Below the pieces are notes generated by a model, which saw nothing but the letters and a program-made list of their open reading frames with translations, had not been told where the DNA came from and searched no databases. From NCBI GenBank assembly GCA_964625325.1, contig CAZVBA010000001.1, positions 1 through 63,619 of the forward strand: a stretch of DNA of 63,619 nucleotides, given 5' to 3'. The position numbers were made by a program, and so were the translations under genes. Source of the DNA: CAZILM01 sp964625325 (GTDB taxonomy: Bacteria > Patescibacteriota > Saccharimonadia > Saccharimonadales > CAYVSP01). Below, in pieces: positions 26,451 to 35,721 of this stretch. Position 1 is the first letter of the stretch, and each line of letters opens with the position of its first letter.

Positions 26451-27599
26451 TTAGACAACCTGGTGATACAGCTCGGCCAAGACGTGGGCCATTTTGGGCC
26501 AGCTGACTTTGGTGGCGTAAGCCCGCGCCAGTTTAACCTGTTTGTCGGCGTTAATCCGCTCCAGTTCGCGGGCCAGCTCATAGTAGGCGTAGGTGCCGCA
26601 GAGCACCACGGCGCCGTTTGACTGAGCTGATAATTCTTTAAAGGCGGCCGTCGGGTAGGCAATCACCGGTTTAGCGTTGGCCAAAGCTAAATTAATTGAG
26701 CCCGATGACAGATGGGCGTAGTACTTGCCGTCGTACGGAAAGACACAGGCGTCACACTCTTGAATATAAGCGTTCATCAACGAATCGTCTTTGACAAAAC
26801 CAGTGATATAAACCCGGTCGTTGAGACCCAGCTGGTCAATTAAATCACAGGCCCGGTTGTAGAGATGAACGTCTTCACTGAGGGCGTGCACGCCACCGAT
26901 AATCGCCAGCTTGTAGTTGTCCGGCAAAAAGTTGAGAGCCTTGATGGCGTCATAAACGCCTTTGTAGCGGTGCATCATGCCGACTAAACAGTAAATCACG
27001 TCGCTGGCTTTTTTATTTAGCCGCTCGCTAATGAATTTTGAAGGTGCCGGTTGGTCGATTTTGGGCACCGGGTGCGGAATTTTGACGATACGCTCGTCAC
27101 GGGCGCCAAATTGTTTGAGGGCGTCGGCGGTGACGGTGTTGTGGACAATCAAGCGATCGGCCAGCAGCATCGGCACGATATGACGCTGGACCATACGGCG
27201 GCGATGGCGCCAGCGACGCAAGTAGACCATCCAGCTGCGCGGCCCCAGTCCACCCAACTTGACCGGTCTGATGGCAAAGCCCGGCGACAGATGGACGGTG
27301 ATAATAATCTTTTTATGGGTGGCGCGAGCGGCCAGCACGACGTCTCTGAATTCTTCGTCGTGGTAGAGACCGAATTCGTGTTGGATATGGACAATGTCGT
27401 AGCCGTGCAGCTCTTCCTGCAGCCGCTCCAGCGTTTTAGCTCGTTCGGGCGGCGATAGAAAACGTAAGTTGAGTGGTGAAACGTCGAAAAATTTATTTTC
27501 GACAGTGTCGAGATCAGCCATGCCGGCCAGATATTGTTCTTGATACTTAGCAATACCGTCGTCTTCGTCATGGGGGCTGATGTGCAAAATTCTGATCAT
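26451..27599 (-). CDS. GT4-family glycosyltransferase
   Basis: A 382-residue GT-B enzyme starting MIRILHISPHDEDDGIAKY. This ATG overlaps the stop of the preceding GT4 gene (ATGA), so the longer open frame upstream of it is not used. The N-domain has YDIVHIQHEFGLYH; the C-domain has YCLVGMMHRYKGVYDAIKAL and FPYDGKYYAHLSSGSINLAL. The usual E-x7-E is altered here: the catalytic segment reads SSGSINLALANAKPVIA, with Ser in place of the first Glu. It is the fourth gene of the Wzm-Wzt operon. Confidence 0.85.
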   Translation of the reverse strand: MIRILHISPHDEDDGIAKYQEQYLAGMADLDTVENKFFDVSPLNLRFLSPPERAKTLERLQEELHGYDIVHIQHEFGLYHDEEFRDVVLAARATHKKIIITVHLSPGFAIRPVKLGGLGPRSWMVYLRRWRHRRRMVQRHIVPMLLADRLIVHNTVTADALKQFGARDERIVKIPHPVPKIDQPAPSKFISERLNKKASDVIYCLVGMMHRYKGVYDAIKALNFLPDNYKLAIIGGVHALSEDVHLYNRACDLIDQLGLNDRVYITGFVKDDSLMNAYIQECDACVFPYDGKYYAHLSSGSINLALANAKPVIAYPTAAFKELSAQSNGAVVLCGTYAYYELARELERINADKQVKLARAYATKVSWPKMAHVLAELYHQVV

Positions 27600-28876
27600 A
27601 CGGTTTGCTCCAAATAGCTTTTTACTTGTTGATAGGTCTGGTCCCACGAAGTTGGCTGGTATTGCTTGGTGCGGTCGCGGGCGGTCGCTAAGGCTTTCGG
27701 ATCGAGCCAGCGCTCGATGGCGCTCAAGCATTCGTCGCTGGAAGCCGGCGAGAAATGTTCGACAATACCCTCGGCAATTTCGACCATGCTACTGGTATTG
27801 CTACATAAACACGGTACCCCACGGGCCACACTCTCGGCAATAGGAATTCCCCAGCCTTCATAAAAACTGGGGAAAATAGTAAACAGGCAATTGTCATACA
27901 GCCAGGCCAGTTCCTCGTCATCGGTACTGGTCAGTAGCAAGATGTCCTTATTAACGCCGGGGTCCTTTTGGATAAGTTCAATCAGGCCTTCGGTTTGCCA
28001 GCCCGGGCGGCCAACAATGACCAGCTTGGGCAGTTTGATACCGCGCTGGGCCGCCAGTTTATAGGTGTAGTAAAGCAGCTGATGGTTCTTTTTAATCTCA
28101 ATCGTGCCAACGCAGAGGATAAAATCAGCGCCCTTTAGACCGCTGTGCTCAAAAGTCGGGTCGGCCGGTGGACGGCTGGACGTTACAGTAAAATCATCGC
28201 CTTCGCGAAAAACCTCAATCTTAGGTACGGCCAGCTTGTTTTGCTTGAGCCAAGTCCCCAGGTCCCGCTTAGTGTTTTGGGAGACCGCCAAGACCAGGTC
28301 GGCAATTGGCACAATGCGGCGGCAGTAGTCGCTCAAACTGTCCGTTGAGTGGCCGGAAAATTGCGGTTGAACCATCGGGCCGACGTCGTGAATAACTGGG
28401 GCCAAACGGGCGCCGGCTGCCTGGGCGGCCTGCAGTTTTTTAATAAAGTTTTCGTCCCACCACTCGCCCCAAGGTATAAAAATCGTATCGCCTGGCTCTG
28501 GCAGCAATGGTTCAAGCTGGGCCAAACGGGCGGCCCGCAGTTTAGTCTCCAGTTTTTGGGCCAGCTTCGGGCTCAGCCGGGCACCCCGGCGCAGGACGCC
28601 TTTCCCTAGTCTAGTAACGGTTTGTTTGGCTTCAGCAGCCTGACCGGCTTTGCCCTTGGGCGTCTCACCGGCTTTTAGGTAAACCACGCTGTTACCCAGC
28701 GAAGCCGTCAAATCAACCGCGCAATAAGCCTCAATCTCCTTGACCCAACTGACGAATATTACCGGCGAGTTATCACCATTAAAGCGCACCGCCAGCTCTT
28801 TCATGACTCTAGGAATGCCAGTTAATTTACCCTGCCAATGCACCAGCTGGGTGACGTCGTAAACCACTCGCTTCAT
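27596..28876 (-). CDS. GT4-family glycosyltransferase
   Basis: A 426-residue GT-B enzyme with the start RVVYDVTQLVHWQGKLTGIPRV, a form typical of GT4 proteins encoded next to ABC-dependent O-antigen exporters. The C-domain has FILCVGTIEIKKNHQLLYYTY near 265 and FPSFYEGWGIPIAESVARGVP with the E-x7-E motif near 350. It overlaps Wzt upstream and the next GT4 downstream by 4 bases each. It probably extends the polymer that Wzm/Wzt export. Confidence 0.88.
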   Translation of the reverse strand: MKRVVYDVTQLVHWQGKLTGIPRVMKELAVRFNGDNSPVIFVSWVKEIEAYCAVDLTASLGNSVVYLKAGETPKGKAGQAAEAKQTVTRLGKGVLRRGARLSPKLAQKLETKLRAARLAQLEPLLPEPGDTIFIPWGEWWDENFIKKLQAAQAAGARLAPVIHDVGPMVQPQFSGHSTDSLSDYCRRIVPIADLVLAVSQNTKRDLGTWLKQNKLAVPKIEVFREGDDFTVTSSRPPADPTFEHSGLKGADFILCVGTIEIKKNHQLLYYTYKLAAQRGIKLPKLVIVGRPGWQTEGLIELIQKDPGVNKDILLLTSTDDEELAWLYDNCLFTIFPSFYEGWGIPIAESVARGVPCLCSNTSSMVEIAEGIVEHFSPASSDECLSAIERWLDPKALATARDRTKQYQPTSWDQTYQQVKSYLEQTV

Positions 28877-30093
28877 GTTTGAGTGCCTGATTTACCACTC
28901 AGCGTAAACTTAATGTCTGGCATGGTTACATAGGCCGTTTTCTCTTCTTTAAAGACCGTGAAGTCGGCGGCTTCTTCCCACCAGTCAAAGTTATTGCCGT
29001 CGCGGTCGTGGGCAGCCACGTCGATGAAGTAGAAGCCGTCGTTAAAAATATTCGGCACTTCCCACTCAAATGTCAGCTCTTGGCCTTGCTTGAGCGACGG
29101 CACTGTCTGACGCAGGATCTGCGTGTTGACACCGGCCATCTGGGTATCGCCCTGGTTCTTGACGGAAAAGCCTAAGACTAGGTCTTCAGTGTCCCGATTA
29201 GCCTTGATAGTACAGGTGATATGGACGGGTTCCATGTCGTGGAAATCTGGTTTGTGGGGTTTGACTGATATAAATTCAACTTGTTTATTGCCAATCCGTT
29301 TCTGGTGTGTGTCGGTCGCCTGCTGATCGCTGGCGCTTTCCATAAACATACGCGTATACGCTGTCGCTACCTTATTGACCTTGCCCTCCAGAACAATCCG
29401 GCTTTTTTCTATCAAGATGGCCCGGTCGCAAAAGTTGCGGACGGCACTCATGTCATGACTGACAAAGACAACTGTCTTGTGGTCCTTTTTAAGTTTGCGG
29501 AAGTGGTTGTAGCACTTGCGCTGAAAGTCAGCGTCGCCGACGGCTAGAACTTCATCGACTAGCAAAATATCAGCTTCCGCCCGAATAGCTAGCGAGAAGG
29601 CTAATCTAACCTGCATACCCGAGGAATAGTTTTTGAGCTTCTGGTCCATGAACTTTTCCAGCTCGGCGAACGATACAATATCATTGTACTTCTGGTCTAT
29701 CTCCGAGCGACTAAAGCCCAGCAAGGCACCGTTGAGGTAGACGTTTTCCCGTCCGGTCAGCTCGCCATTGAAGCCAACACCCAGCTCAATGAACGGTACC
29801 AGTCGACCTTTAACTTTAATGTGGCCTTTCGTAGGCTGGTAAATACCGGCCAGCATTTTAAGTAGCGTGCTCTTACCGCTGCCGTTACGGCCGACGATGC
29901 CCAGGAACTCGCCTTGCTTGATATCGATATTAATATCGTGCAGGGCATGCTGGACCTCAAACAGACGACGTTTGCGGACAAAGCTGATGAGGTGTACGAA
30001 GGCACTTTTAAGCGTGCTGACTTTTTCATGCGGCAGCTTGAAATTTTTCGATACGTTTTCGACGGCAATGACGGTTTCAGCGGTTTCCATCAA
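28873..30093 (-). CDS. wzt: Polysaccharide ABC transporter ATPase with C-terminal carbohydrate-binding domain
   Basis: A 406-residue ATPase. Walker A GRNGSGKST is at 68-76, the signature YSSGMQVRLAFS at 155-166 and Walker B ILLVDEVL at 176-183. From about residue 255 a beta-sandwich of the Wzt C-terminal type follows (VEFISVKPHKPD ... FNDGFYFIDVAAHD). In characterised O-antigen exporters this domain recognises the modified end of the polymer, so a capped glycan is suggested. It overlaps wzm upstream by 4 bases. Confidence 0.9.
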   Translation of the reverse strand: MMETAETVIAVENVSKNFKLPHEKVSTLKSAFVHLISFVRKRRLFEVQHALHDINIDIKQGEFLGIVGRNGSGKSTLLKMLAGIYQPTKGHIKVKGRLVPFIELGVGFNGELTGRENVYLNGALLGFSRSEIDQKYNDIVSFAELEKFMDQKLKNYSSGMQVRLAFSLAIRAEADILLVDEVLAVGDADFQRKCYNHFRKLKKDHKTVVFVSHDMSAVRNFCDRAILIEKSRIVLEGKVNKVATAYTRMFMESASDQQATDTHQKRIGNKQVEFISVKPHKPDFHDMEPVHITCTIKANRDTEDLVLGFSVKNQGDTQMAGVNTQILRQTVPSLKQGQELTFEWEVPNIFNDGFYFIDVAAHDRDGNNFDWWEEAADFTVFKEEKTAYVTMPDIKFTLSGKSGTQT

Positions 30094-30905
30094 ACCTCCT
30101 CGGCAAAATGTTTAGCGCGGCTCCGGAAGTAGGTGATGCCAACTACAGTGGTCGTGGCCACAACAAGCAGCGGTACGGCCCAGACCCAGTTATTGCCATA
30201 GACTTGATGAATGGTTGCCGAATAGGGTGTTATCACCAGGTGCCGGGCATCCTGGATAATCTGGGCCATCGGGTTGAGTAACAGCAGCTTTTTAAACCTA
30301 AGCTGATGAATTTGACTCAACGGATAGAGTATAGGCGTGCCGTAAAAGCCGGCCTGCATGGCCACTTCCCAGATATATGAGACGTCGCGGAAGCGCACGA
30401 AAAAAGCTCCTAAGAAAAAAGCAATGCCGATCGCAAAAATAAACAGTTCGGCGATTAGGGGCAGCAGCATGAAGTCATTCCAGCCGAAAGCGACGTGTCC
30501 GAATACCATGAAAATAGCTACCACTACAAAGTTCAAAATAAGGTTGATGAAAGCCGAGGCGGCTACCGCTAGAATCACCACGTAGCGCGGGAAGTTGATT
30601 TTGCGTAACAGATCACCTTTGCCAACAATAGCGCCAACACCACCGTTAGTAACCTCGGTAAAAAAGTTCCACAAGACAATACCTAGCAGTAAATATTGCG
30701 GATAGTGGGGCACGCCCTTGCCGACCGGTAGGAAGACTGTGAATACCAGATACAAAATCAGAAACAGCAACAGCGGGCGCAACAGAGACCACAGATAACC
30801 GAGGATTGAATTTTGGTAGCGCAGCTTAAAGTCAGTCTTAACCAGCTGCTTCAATAAAATAATTGAATAGCGATAGCGTGCTTTCAATGTGCTGACCAGT
30901 GTCAT
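30090..30905 (-). CDS. wzm: Polysaccharide ABC transporter permease
   Basis: A 271-residue ABC-2 type permease with six helices. KTDFKLRYQNSILGYLWSLL is the characteristic amphipathic N-terminal stretch. With Wzt it exports a lipid-linked polysaccharide across the cytoplasmic membrane. It is the first gene of a six- to seven-gene operon (wzm, wzt, two GT4, GT2, DUF2304, gtrA). A TATAAT hexamer (30915-30920) ends nine bases before the ATG and there is no SD, so the message is probably leaderless or nearly so. Confidence 0.9.
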   Translation of the reverse strand: MTLVSTLKARYRYSIILLKQLVKTDFKLRYQNSILGYLWSLLRPLLLFLILYLVFTVFLPVGKGVPHYPQYLLLGIVLWNFFTEVTNGGVGAIVGKGDLLRKINFPRYVVILAVAASAFINLILNFVVVAIFMVFGHVAFGWNDFMLLPLIAELFIFAIGIAFFLGAFFVRFRDVSYIWEVAMQAGFYGTPILYPLSQIHQLRFKKLLLLNPMAQIIQDARHLVITPYSATIHQVYGNNWVWAVPLLVVATTTVVGITYFRSRAKHFAEEV

Positions 30906-30914
30906 TTAGGGTGA

Positions 30915-30920
30915 ATTATA
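30915..30920 (-). promoter_or_regulatory. -10 element of the wzm operon
   Basis: A minus-strand TATAAT ends nine bases before the wzm ATG. The best -35 at a 17-base spacing is a weak TTCTCG. Confidence 0.5.
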
Positions 30921-31002
30921 GCAAAATAACAGTTTTCCGAGAAGTGAACCAATGGGTTATAGTCTTATAGTGAACGGCGTTGTCGCGCCGTTATAGCCAA
31001 TC

Positions 31003-32130
31003 ATGAAAATTCATATTGAAGCCTCGTCATTTTACGGCAAGCGTTCTGGCGTCGGCCGCTACGGCCTTTCGATTACCCAGGCGTTGGTCAGTTTGCGCCG
31101 CCAAGACCGCTTTGTCTTGTTTAACTTCTTGCGGCCGGGCCGACGGCTGGACCCGGATTTTGAGTTAGCGCCAAACGTCAGCCGTCATTTTATTCGCTGG
31201 TTTCCAGGCCGAGCCTTTAGCCTGCTGATGCGTAGTGGCATTGCTCTGCCGCTGGAGTTGTTTGGCCTGGAACGGGCCAAGGTGATTTTGTTCCCTAACT
31301 TTGTCAGTTGGTCATCCTTGCTGGGCAAAAAGCGCATCGCCGTCATTCACGACATCGGCTTTGCTCACCAACCCGAATTTACTCAAGCCAAGAATCTGGC
31401 CTACCTGCGTCGGCAGTTGCCTAAATCCCTACGCCGCTCGGCAGCCGTGGTAGCCGTGTCTGAATTCACCAAGCAGGATTTAATCCAAACTTACGGCGTG
31501 GCGGCTGACAAAATCAGCGTCATACATAATGCCATTGACCCGCGGATATTTAACGTCCAAGCGATTGAGCGGACGCCAGCGGCACTCAAAAAGTATGGCC
31601 TGCCAGGCGAGTATCTTTTATTCGTCGGTACCATTGAACCGCGCAAAAACATCGTCGGCCTGTTGGACGCCTACGCGCAGAGCTTTGAAGCGCATCGTTT
31701 GCCACTGGTACTGGTCGGTAACAAGGGCTGGAACGACGAGTCGATTGAGCAAAAATTCGCCGACCTAGCCAAGCTGCCGATTCAGCGACTGGGTTTTGTC
31801 GAGGACGACGATTTAGCCGCCCTCTACACTGGCGCCCGGGCTTTTATCTATCCCAGCTTTTTTGAAGGCTTCGGCATACCGCCGCTGGAAGCCATGGCCA
31901 GCGGCTGCCCGGTGATTTGCAGCAATACCACTTCGCTGCCGGAAATTGTCGGCGACGCCGCCCTGCCGGTTGACCCCAACGACATCGGCGCCATCGCCGC
32001 CGCCATTAACAAACTGCTGGCCGACAAATCATTGCAAGCCGATTTGAAACAGCGCGGCTTGGCCCAAGCCCAAAAGTTCAGCTGGCAAAAGAGCGCTCAA
32101 CAACTGTCTGAACTGATTGATTCGCTTTAA
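31003..32130 (+). CDS. GT4-family glycosyltransferase
   Basis: A 375-residue GT-B enzyme starting MKIHIEASSFYGKRSGVGRY. The C-domain carries LLFVGTIEPRKNIVGLLDAY near 203 and YPSFFEGFGIPPLEAMASGCPVI near 285 with the E-x7-E motif, as in mannosyltransferase-like GT4 proteins. It is divergent from wzm. The 98-base gap holds a TTATAG six bases before the ATG and an alternative TATAGT (30966-30971) followed by a small CGGCG/CGCCG hairpin. The 3' end overlaps the next convergent gene by 4 bases. Confidence 0.88.
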   Translation: MKIHIEASSFYGKRSGVGRYGLSITQALVSLRRQDRFVLFNFLRPGRRLDPDFELAPNVSRHFIRWFPGRAFSLLMRSGIALPLELFGLERAKVILFPNFVSWSSLLGKKRIAVIHDIGFAHQPEFTQAKNLAYLRRQLPKSLRRSAAVVAVSEFTKQDLIQTYGVAADKISVIHNAIDPRIFNVQAIERTPAALKKYGLPGEYLLFVGTIEPRKNIVGLLDAYAQSFEAHRLPLVLVGNKGWNDESIEQKFADLAKLPIQRLGFVEDDDLAALYTGARAFIYPSFFEGFGIPPLEAMASGCPVICSNTTSLPEIVGDAALPVDPNDIGAIAAAINKLLADKSLQADLKQRGLAQAQKFSWQKSAQQLSELIDSL

Positions 32131-33677
32131 GCGCCGATTACGAATTTCTTAAGAAGCCGCTGGGTTGACTGGTTCATTCTTATGATTGCCGCGTTGGGCC
32201 AATACCAAGACGGGTCGCTGCGAATTATGAAAACGGCTGCGCCGCCGCCTTCCAGTAACAGCGCGCTGATAGCAACGGCGGCCAACGCTACTTTGAGCCG
32301 TGGCAATTTATGCAAGGCCTGCGCCCAACCCAAACCAACCAAGAGATAAACAATCGGCAGTACCAGCACTAAGTATCGTGCCTGGATGGCATAGGCCACG
32401 CCCAGATGATGGAAGTCGGCGTAGTTACGGGCCCACAGCATCAGCAGGTAGATCAGACCGGCAAATATCAGCAAGTTGAGCCGGTGCTGCCGCCTGAGGT
32501 TTTTTTGACGCCATAAGAATAAGGCAAGGCCGGCAATGCCGATAACTAGGGAAGTCACCAAGGCGACTGGTAACGGCGGCCTGTAAGTAAATTGGCTGGC
32601 CTCGCCGTTCAGGGCATAAAATAATTGGCGACCTAACAACGGCAGCCAAATGACCGCCGTGTAATAAAAGGGGTCGTGGCGGGTCGGCACCAGCGGTCCG
32701 GGGGCTAATTTACCCTGGATTTTGTCCTGATAGGTCAGGAAGTTGCGGCGGTATGGGCCATAGGCCAGGCAGCGGTTGACGCTTATTACCTGTTCGCAAT
32801 TAGGCAGCGGTGTTTGGTGGCGAATGATGTTGACGCCGTAGCGTTCGGTTGCCAAGCCACCGAGCAGTATGAGTACAACCGCCAGGAGCAATTTGCTGAC
32901 GAGTCGGCTTTTTTTAAACCAGTTGTTGACCTGCCCGCTAAATTGCCGCCAGCCGATTTGACGGCCAAACTTTAAAACAGCCACAGCCATCCAGATGCCA
33001 ACGGCCGCAAAGATCGGCACGAAAGCATATTTAACCAGGCTGGCAAATAGGCCGACTATAGCCAGCCAGATTAGGTAATCGACCGGGATTTTGCGTTGTT
33101 GCTTGATGGCCGCCAGGCTTTTCAGCGCCAGCAACAGCATGACAGCCAACAGCGGGAAAACGGCGTTGTCATAGTTAATTTGACCGGCCAGGAAAGGTAC
33201 GGTTGGCGTCAGCACAAATACCGCCAGGACACTATGGACCAACGCTCGGGAGGCGCCGGTTCTTAGCAACACTTTCCGGTACAGCGCAATGCCCAGTCCG
33301 AAAAGACCGACATTAGCTAGGCGCAATATAATCACCTGGATCATCTCCGTGTGGACAAAATGGGTCAGCCAACGGTACGGAAAACTCAGCAAGTAGTGGT
33401 ACATATAAGACGGATCGCGCGATACCAGCCCGAACACCGCCGGTCCATCCGGCTGGTGAGACCAAAAAGGCAATAAACGGTGTGAGTACAGGCGAATCAA
33501 ACCCAGATGAAAACTCTCGTCGTAGGCCATCGGGTAACGGCCGGTTATAGCCAACCAGCCGGCTTCCAAGACAAACAGGGCGATCAGGGCGTAGAAAAAG
33601 CGCGACGAGCCCAGCAGCGCCACCGCCCTGGTGCGCCAACTTTTTGCTCCACTAGTTTTATGACTGTCACGACGCAT
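32127..33677 (-). CDS. Polytopic membrane glycosyltransferase of GT39/ArnT-like type
   Basis: A 516-residue protein with about eleven helices. The first outer loop reads RYPMAYDESFHLGLIRLY; the Asp-Glu pair is the classical catalytic position of ArnT/PMT enzymes, making this the clearest GT-C member in the window. It should move a sugar from a polyprenyl phosphate to an acceptor outside the cell. A TATAAT hexamer (33686-33691) ends eight bases before the ATG and no SD is present. Confidence 0.7.
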   Translation of the reverse strand: MRRDSHKTSGAKSWRTRAVALLGSSRFFYALIALFVLEAGWLAITGRYPMAYDESFHLGLIRLYSHRLLPFWSHQPDGPAVFGLVSRDPSYMYHYLLSFPYRWLTHFVHTEMIQVIILRLANVGLFGLGIALYRKVLLRTGASRALVHSVLAVFVLTPTVPFLAGQINYDNAVFPLLAVMLLLALKSLAAIKQQRKIPVDYLIWLAIVGLFASLVKYAFVPIFAAVGIWMAVAVLKFGRQIGWRQFSGQVNNWFKKSRLVSKLLLAVVLILLGGLATERYGVNIIRHQTPLPNCEQVISVNRCLAYGPYRRNFLTYQDKIQGKLAPGPLVPTRHDPFYYTAVIWLPLLGRQLFYALNGEASQFTYRPPLPVALVTSLVIGIAGLALFLWRQKNLRRQHRLNLLIFAGLIYLLMLWARNYADFHHLGVAYAIQARYLVLVLPIVYLLVGLGWAQALHKLPRLKVALAAVAISALLLEGGGAAVFIIRSDPSWYWPNAAIIRMNQSTQRLLKKFVIGA

Positions 33678-33685
33678 AGGCGCCC

Positions 33686-33691
33686 ATTATA
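33686..33691 (-). promoter_or_regulatory. -10 element, leaderless start of the 33677 gene
   Basis: A consensus TATAAT on the minus strand with an eight-base gap to the ATG. No clear -35. Confidence 0.5.
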
Positions 33692-33726
33692 ACGAATGGT
33701 ACGAACAATTGCCCTAATCTAATTCG

Positions 33727-34533
33727 CTAAGAAACCTTGAGCGATTTGAGGATTTCAATAGCCTGCTTGTAGGCATTGGCTTGTTGAAAAGAGGATGGAG
33801 AGATCATACGGAAACTCAGGTCGTCTTTGTCTTCGGCCGAGCTGTAGCCGCCGACGATGATGTAGGTCTCGGCTTCTTTGCCGTAGTTCGGCCCCAGCGT
33901 CTCGCCCTTTTTAAGGTTGAAGTTACCGGTGATCATAAAGAAGGCGAAGTTACTGGCATCATCATAGCCGAAGAAAGATAGGTTGGTTGTCTTACGCTGC
34001 GACACGGCTGGGTTGGTGTAGGTTATCTGCTGAGTCGGCTGCACGGCGTAAGCCCGGCCGATGTATTTGCTATCAACACTGCGGGCGCCTTTGCGGATAT
34101 AAATACGGAAGTAGCCATTGGTGGTGCCCTGGGTAGTCTGATAGCTGAAGGTCGGCGACTTGACGGTGATGGTGCCGTCCTTTTCTGCGACTGTCCAGTT
34201 GTCGGGGTAGCTGAATTCAACAGCTAGTGTTTCGGCCGTAAAGTTCTTGAAGCCTTTGGCGGCGGCTTCACTTTGGGTCGGGAGAGGTTTGGCGGTAGGT
34301 TCGTTGGTTTGGGGCGGTACGGTTGGCCTTGGCTTGCTTAGCATTTTCCAGATGCTGAAGCCGATTCCGCCGAGTGCCAACAACAATAAAAGAATTAGCA
34401 GTGGCTTTTTAAAGCTTTTTCGGCTTTTGGTTGATTGGAAGTTCTGGTGCGGCGACTGCTGCGTCTCGCCGCCCGGCAAATCAAGCGGCTGCGCCATGGG
34501 GTCGTCCGGTTTACTAGGGCTCTCGTTATCCAT
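33727..34533 (-). CDS. Single-pass membrane protein with PsbP-like outer domain
   Basis: A 268-residue protein starting MDNESPSKPDDPMAQ. A longer frame to 34593 is rejected because it would run into the divergent promoter. It has a Pro/Gln-rich cytoplasmic part, a basic KSRKSFKKP stretch, a helix at about 46-64, a PTVPPQTNEPTAKPLPT linker and an outer domain that begins AVEFSYPDNWTVAEKDGTITVKS. This is the clearest PsbP-like start of the three related proteins. A minus-strand TACAGT lies upstream. Function unknown. Confidence 0.68.
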   Translation of the reverse strand: MDNESPSKPDDPMAQPLDLPGGETQQSPHQNFQSTKSRKSFKKPLLILLLLLALGGIGFSIWKMLSKPRPTVPPQTNEPTAKPLPTQSEAAAKGFKNFTAETLAVEFSYPDNWTVAEKDGTITVKSPTFSYQTTQGTTNGYFRIYIRKGARSVDSKYIGRAYAVQPTQQITYTNPAVSQRKTTNLSFFGYDDASNFAFFMITGNFNLKKGETLGPNYGKEAETYIIVGGYSSAEDKDDLSFRMISPSSFQQANAYKQAIEILKSLKVS

Positions 34534-34587
34534 AAGCTTTTCTCTATCTTTACTGTAGCACCAAAACACCTTAGCCAAAAATTCTGC

Positions 34588-34593
34588 TACCAT
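34588..34593 (+). promoter_or_regulatory. -10 element, leaderless start of the 34603 gene
   Basis: TACCAT ends nine bases before the ATG at 34603 in the 69-base divergent region shared with the 34533 gene. Confidence 0.4.
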
Positions 34594-34602
34594 AGTTACA
34601 TA

Positions 34603-35721
34603 ATGAAGATTGTCATTGACGCCCGGATGCTCAGGGAGAGTAGCGGTCGCTACGTCGAGAACCTACTCAAATATCTACAAGAAATTGACCATACGCACAG
34701 CTATGTCGTGCTGCTCAAGCCTAAGGATATGAACGGCTGGACGCCGACCAATCGCCACTTTAAAAAGATCGCCTGCCCTTACAAAGATTTTACTTTTTCA
34801 GAGCAAGTCGACATGTGGCGTCAGCTCAACCGGCTAAAGGCCGATTTAGTGCATTTTGATATGGTCCAACAGCCGGTGCTGTACCGCGGCAAGGTTGTTA
34901 CGACCATGAATGACCTGACGACCACGCGTTTTGGCAATCCGAGTAAAAACTGGTTGGTGTTTACTATCAAGCAGCAAATTTACAAGCTGCTTAACTTCTG
35001 GGTGGCCCACAAATCAGACGCCCTTTTCACTTTCACCGAATTCGTCAAAAATGACGTCGCCCGTTTTGCGCGTATTAACAGTCGCAAAATCACGGTAACA
35101 CATTTGGCGGCCGACAAAATTACAGTGCCGCCGGAAACCATGAAGCTGCTTGAGCACAAGGATTTCATTATGTACGTTGGCCGGCCGTTTCCGCACAAGA
35201 ATCTGGAACGACTAATTGAAGCTTTTGCCGCCTTAAAAGAAACCCATTTCAGTCTCACGCTCGTGTTGGCTGGCAAAATTGACAGCAACTACCGCCGCAT
35301 TCAAAAAATGGTCGATTCCAAAGGCATCCACGGTGTGTTTTTCACTGATTTTGTAACCGAAGGTGAGTTGCGTTGGCTGTACGAACACACCAAGGCTTAC
35401 ATCTTCCCTTCTCTCAGTGAAGGTTTTGGCTTGCCTGGTTTGGAAGCCATGGCCCAAGGCGCGCCGGTCGTCTCCAGCAACGCCACCTGCCTGCCGGAGG
35501 TCTATAGAGAAGCGGCTCATTACTTTGACCCGCTGGATGTCGCCGATATGGCTGCCAAAATAAACGATGTACTGGCCGACCCGGCGTTGGCCCAAAAATT
35601 AATCATCAAAGGCAGTTTGCTGGTCAAAGAATATTCATGGACCGCAACCGCTCGTAAAACTCTAGACGTTTATAAAACAGTGCTTGGCGAACGGGCGGCT
35701 CAGACTTCCTCAGACGATTGA
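34603..35721 (+). CDS. GT4-family glycosyltransferase
   Basis: A 372-residue GT-B enzyme starting MKIVIDARMLRESSGRYVEN. The C-domain has FIMYVGRPFPHKNLERLIEAF near 188 and FPSLSEGFGLPGLEAMAQGAPVV near 270 with the E-x7-E motif. The start at 34603 was preferred to earlier in-frame codons because those lie inside the divergent neighbour, and a TACCAT hexamer sits nine bases before it. The 3' end overlaps jag antisense by 22 bases. Confidence 0.88.
   Translation: MKIVIDARMLRESSGRYVENLLKYLQEIDHTHSYVVLLKPKDMNGWTPTNRHFKKIACPYKDFTFSEQVDMWRQLNRLKADLVHFDMVQQPVLYRGKVVTTMNDLTTTRFGNPSKNWLVFTIKQQIYKLLNFWVAHKSDALFTFTEFVKNDVARFARINSRKITVTHLAADKITVPPETMKLLEHKDFIMYVGRPFPHKNLERLIEAFAALKETHFSLTLVLAGKIDSNYRRIQKMVDSKGIHGVFFTDFVTEGELRWLYEHTKAYIFPSLSEGFGLPGLEAMAQGAPVVSSNATCLPEVYREAAHYFDPLDVADMAAKINDVLADPALAQKLIIKGSLLVKEYSWTATARKTLDVYKTVLGERAAQTSSDD

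Noticed and set aside
27599..27731. Longer N-terminus of the GT4 gene at 26451
   Set aside because: It would overlap the preceding gene by more than 130 bases. MIRILHISP at 27599 is the usual GT4 start and overlaps the upstream stop by the common ATGA.
34435..34602. Longer N-terminus of the GT4 gene at 34603
   Set aside because: The region is the antisense of the divergent PsbP-like gene and lacks GT4 features; MKIVIDARM is the typical beginning.
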